A stretch of 7,137 bases of DNA from an uncultured Coriobacteriaceae bacterium. GTDB taxonomy: Bacteria > Actinomycetota > Coriobacteriia > Coriobacteriales > Eggerthellaceae. The translations under genes were made by a program, and so were the position numbers. Below, piece by piece: positions 4,718-7,137 of this stretch. The stretch is from assembly GCA_902781245.1 (NCBI GenBank), contig CACZIP010000101.1, positions 1-7,137 on the forward strand, read 5' to 3'. Below the pieces are notes generated by a model. That model saw nothing but the letters and a program-made list of their open reading frames with translations. It was not told the DNA's origin and did no database searches. Each line of letters starts with the position of its first letter. Position 1 is the stretch's first letter.

Positions 4718-5822
4718 GAGTCTTGCCGTGCTGATCGGCGATGCGCGTGTAGGCACGCTCGCCGAAACGCCTGACGGGCTCGTGGCGTTTCAGTACGATT
4801 CTGGGTGGTTGCGCAGCGGCTACTCGATTAATCCCTACAGCCTCCCGCTCAGCGACGAGCTGTTCGTGCCGAAGTGGCATCCGTTCGACGGGTTGTTCGG
4901 GGCGTTCAACGACAGCCTTCCCGATGGGTGGGGCGCGCTCCTGCTCGATCGCATGCTCGCCGAAGCAGGAATCGATCCTGCGCTTGTTGGACCTCTGGAA
5001 AGGCTTTCGATTGTCGGCTCGAATGGTCGCGGGGCGCTGTGCTATGAGCCCGAAGCCGGGTTTCCGCTGAAGCTGCAATCATCAGACCTTGACGAGCTGG
5101 CGCAGCTTTGTTCCGACATCCTCATGAACAAACCCGTAGCTGATTTGGATGCCGTCTATGCAGCGGGCGGTTCATCGGGTGGCGCAAGGCCGAAGGCGTA
5201 TGTCGAAGATGAGGATGGTGCTTGGCTTGTAAAGTTTCCTGCGCGGATGGACCCGCTTGAAGCGGGTTCGCTCGAATACGATTACATGGCCTGTGCTTCT
5301 GAATGCGGAATCCAAGTGCCCGAGTTCAAGCTGTTCCCGTCCGAGCTTTGTGGAGGGTACTTTGCGACGAAGAGGTTCGATGTACGCGATGGCAGGCGGG
5401 TGCATATGCTTACCGCCTCGGGAATCGTCGAAGTATCGCATCGTGAGCCGGTTCTTGATTACAAGAGTCTGTTCCAAATCTCGTATTTCCTCACCGGAAG
5501 TCGCGCCGAAGCAGAGCAGTTGTTCAGGCTCATGTGCTTCAACGTTTTCGCACGAAACTACGATGACCATGCGAACAATTTCACGTGGCTTTGCGAGCAG
5601 GGGGAATGGAAGCTGTCGCCAGCGTACGACCTTACGTACAGCGCGGGCTTCCACCGGGGTCATATGACATCGGTGCGCGGCTCGGGAGAACCGACGATGG
5701 ATGATGTACTTTCGCTCGCGAAAGAGGCGGGGCTTCCAGCGGCGGCATCCAAGCGTGTTGCGCTTGATATTCGTGATGCATGCGGCGATTTGCTTGCACG
5801 GCACGGGTTGTCTCACTCATAG
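4698..5822 (+). CDS. hipA: HipA-like serine/threonine kinase (toxin of a type II module)
   Basis: This 374-residue protein has a HipA N-terminal subdomain at about 8-112 (with FNDSLPDGWG at 70-79) and a HipA C-terminal kinase domain at about 150-345. Kinase features are the Gly-rich GGSSGGARPK (157-166), the ATP-lysine-like LVKF (Lys179), and NYDDHANNF (287-295), in which Asp289 aligns with the catalytic Asp309 of E. coli HipA. The metal-binding PAYD follows, with Asp311. The catalytic residues look intact, so it is probably active. E. coli HipA phosphorylates glutamyl-tRNA synthetase and causes growth arrest; the target of this shorter relative (440 residues in E. coli) cannot be read from sequence. 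The start is set by the strong SD at 4682-4691. It overlaps hipB by 20 bases, the usual antitoxin-first order, and converges with the methyltransferase gene, overlapping it by 10 bases. Confidence 0.92.
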   Translation: MPGKPDESLAVLIGDARVGTLAETPDGLVAFQYDSGWLRSGYSINPYSLPLSDELFVPKWHPFDGLFGAFNDSLPDGWGALLLDRMLAEAGIDPALVGPLERLSIVGSNGRGALCYEPEAGFPLKLQSSDLDELAQLCSDILMNKPVADLDAVYAAGGSSGGARPKAYVEDEDGAWLVKFPARMDPLEAGSLEYDYMACASECGIQVPEFKLFPSELCGGYFATKRFDVRDGRRVHMLTASGIVEVSHREPVLDYKSLFQISYFLTGSRAEAEQLFRLMCFNVFARNYDDHANNFTWLCEQGEWKLSPAYDLTYSAGFHRGHMTSVRGSGEPTMDDVLSLAKEAGLPAAASKRVALDIRDACGDLLARHGLSHS

Positions 5823-6577
5823 CTGATTGCAGGCTCCAGCTCCAGAAGCGCCGCGTAGTGCTTGATGTCGAATTCCTCTGGCGCGATGTCTGCGAGCATC
5901 TTCACATGCTCCTGCTCCCAGCTTTTCAGGTCGGCATCTGGAAGCGATGCGCCAATCCCGCGGCAGGTTTTCATCCGCCCGTTCCAGCTTTCTCGCGTGA
6001 ACCGAACGCTCAGCGGGAATTCTTCCCGATAGGTCACCTGGAAGTACTGGCCATAGCATTCAGGCAGCTCGATTGGATGCATCGTCTCGCCGGCGCCGCT
6101 CCAATCGGGGCTGTACTTGAGGGCAAGACTCTCGCTGGCTCCCGCAATCTCGTCTTCGAACGGCAGCCATGCCATATAGAGAAGCAGCAACCGTCCGTCA
6201 GGCTTGAGGACATCTCGGAAAAGCGGAGCTGTTCTTTCGTGGTCGAAGTAGCTGAAGCATTGGCAGGCCGTCACAACATCGAATGAGCTTTCGGGGAAGC
6301 TCATGTCCTCGGCCGCCGCCACGTGGTATTCGATGTCCATCCCGGTCGAGAGAATCCTGGCCTGTCCGATTTGGTTCTCCGACACATCCACGCCCGTCCA
6401 TTTCGCACCGTACCGATGCAGGTTTCTCGGGAGCACGCCGGTTCCCGTACCGACATCGAGTGCGACCTGCCCGCTGATGCACAGGTTGCGGGCGATTATC
6501 CGCTCGTAAAACTCTTGCGGGTAGATGTCGCGGTACTTGGCGTAGTCAACCGATGTTCGTCCGAAGTCGAATTGCAT
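5813..6577 (-). CDS. Class I SAM-dependent methyltransferase
   Basis: This 254-residue cytoplasmic protein has a Rossmann-fold methyltransferase core in its first about 135 residues. Motif I VALDVGTGTGVL (38-49) binds SAM, the acidic residue ending strand 2 is Asp64 (TGVDVSENQ), AAAEDMSF (87-94) is the adenine-contact region, FDVVTACQCF (99-108) is strand 4, and LKPDGRLLLLY (124-134) is post-motif III. The C-terminal half, rich in Trp, Tyr and acidic residues, probably determines the acceptor, which I cannot identify; UbiE/BioC-like annotation would rest on the core only. The start at 6577 is supported by an AAGG SD six bases upstream and by the FDFGRTSVDYAKYRDIYP opening that fits this family. 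Only 24 bases separate it from the symporter gene, so the two are probably cotranscribed. A methylation role linked to the transported compound is speculative. Confidence 0.9.
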   Translation of the reverse strand: MQFDFGRTSVDYAKYRDIYPQEFYERIIARNLCISGQVALDVGTGTGVLPRNLHRYGAKWTGVDVSENQIGQARILSTGMDIEYHVAAAEDMSFPESSFDVVTACQCFSYFDHERTAPLFRDVLKPDGRLLLLYMAWLPFEDEIAGASESLALKYSPDWSGAGETMHPIELPECYGQYFQVTYREEFPLSVRFTRESWNGRMKTCRGIGASLPDADLKSWEQEHVKMLADIAPEEFDIKHYAALLELEPAISYE

Positions 6578-6601
6578 CGCTCGCCTTCGCTCGGGTTGCT
6601 G

Positions 6602-7137
6602 CTACGCGCCGGCAGCATCGGAATGCTGTTGATGCGACCGCTCGTACACGCGGTCGTCAATCGCAGCCAGCACGATGTCGCCGATCACGTTGGTGATGTT
6701 CTGCATGCCGCCCAGGAACACCTCTGCCGCAATCGCCATGCCCAGCATGTCGAAGGCGTTGGCGAACTGCAGCATGATTAAGACTCCGATGAGGATCGAA
6801 CCCGGTTGATTGGGCGCGCCCAATGACAGGAAGAACACCAGGACGCCGATGCCCGCAATGTCTATCCACGTAAGGTCGATGTTGGAGAAGGTGATGAGCA
6901 ACAAGCTGACCACCATGATGAGGTAGCAGTTACCGTCCAAGTTGAGCTGCGCGGTGATCTGCAGGCTGTTCTTGATGCGGCTGCGGTTCATGCCGTAGTG
7001 CTTCGCGCAGTACCGGACGTTGAACGGAACCGCGTCGATGGCTGAGCCGATCTTGAGGTTTTCGATTATCAGCGGCGGCATCTTCTTGGCGAATGCGATG
7101 ACCGGTATGCCGCTAATTCGCAGCCGTATGGCGTACG
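6602..7137 (-). CDS. DAACS-family cation symporter, C-terminal part (5'-truncated by window)
   Basis: The frame is open to the right edge (codons upstream of ATG 7081 continue as AIRLRISGIPVIAFAKK), so about 178 residues of the C-terminal half are visible. NLDGN occupies the place of the NMDGT sodium/substrate motif of dicarboxylate/glutamate symporters. It is followed by two hydrophobic segments, GAPNQPGS in the hairpin-2 position, and a final amphipathic helix ending NVIGDIVLAAIDD. The fold family is the DAACS (SDF) group of Na+ or H+ coupled carriers of dicarboxylates and amino acids. Aligned by eye with GltPh, Asp390 is Glu, Asp394 is Gly, Arg397 is Gln, Thr398 is Asn and Thr314 is Asn, while Asn401 and Asp405 are kept. 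The ion site therefore looks partly conserved, but the acidic amino acid site is not, so the substrate is probably not aspartate or glutamate. The methyltransferase gene lies 24 bases downstream. Confidence 0.85.
   Translation of the reverse strand, partial: YAIRLRISGIPVIAFAKKMPPLIIENLKIGSAIDAVPFNVRYCAKHYGMNRSRIKNSLQITAQLNLDGNCYLIMVVSLLLITFSNIDLTWIDIAGIGVLVFFLSLGAPNQPGSILIGVLIMLQFANAFDMLGMAIAAEVFLGGMQNITNVIGDIVLAAIDDRVYERSHQQHSDAAGA

Noticed and set aside
5780..6286. Plus-strand 168-codon frame after hipA
   Set aside because: Antisense to the methyltransferase core motifs; no family resemblance.
6323..6781. Plus-strand 152-codon frame at the methyltransferase/symporter junction
   Set aside because: Antisense to two supported genes, with no SD or domain pattern.

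Overview
The window is GC-rich DNA with strongly GC-biased third codon positions, Shine-Dalgarno (SD) leaders and compact operons. The gene set is a B12 riboswitch, a DUF4430 lipoprotein, an ECF transporter with a fused double ATPase and a divergent DAACS symporter. Together these suggest an anaerobic actinobacterium of the Coriobacteriia/Eggerthellaceae type. That placement is inference from protein style and composition; no rRNA or marker gene is present.

Layout on the plus strand: 3-71 is probably the very end of an unidentified gene. A sigma70-like promoter (perfect TATAAT at 136-141) starts transcription at the edge of a cobalamin riboswitch (about 147-305), followed by two strong hairpins (308-344 and 359-389). 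Downstream is a four-gene operon: a DUF4430 lipoprotein (434-952), an ECF transporter T component (965-1816), a fused two-domain ECF ATPase (1904-3586) and a membrane S component (3579-4313). The riboswitch makes cobalamin or a related corrinoid the obvious predicted substrate. The DUF4430 domain resembles the C-terminal domain of transcobalamin and could capture corrinoid at the cell surface before handing it to the S component.

After a weak terminator-like hairpin and an AT-rich promoter/operator segment (about 4350-4420) comes a HipB/HipA-type module: a small XRE-family DNA-binding protein (4421-4717) overlapping a HipA-like Ser/Thr kinase (4698-5822).

On the minus strand, the C-terminal part of a DAACS-type cation symporter enters from the right edge (7137 to 6602). 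It is followed 24 bases later by a class I SAM-dependent methyltransferase (6577 to 5813), probably in the same transcript. The methyltransferase and hipA converge tail to tail with a 10-base overlap and no visible terminator between them.

The main point of interest is the B12-riboswitch-controlled ECF transporter encoded with its own candidate surface binding lipoprotein, an arrangement not typical of ECF importers. Secondary points are the substituted substrate-site residues in the symporter and the tandem promoter/inverted-repeat architecture in front of hipB. I found no CRISPR array, insertion sequence, tRNA or rRNA.
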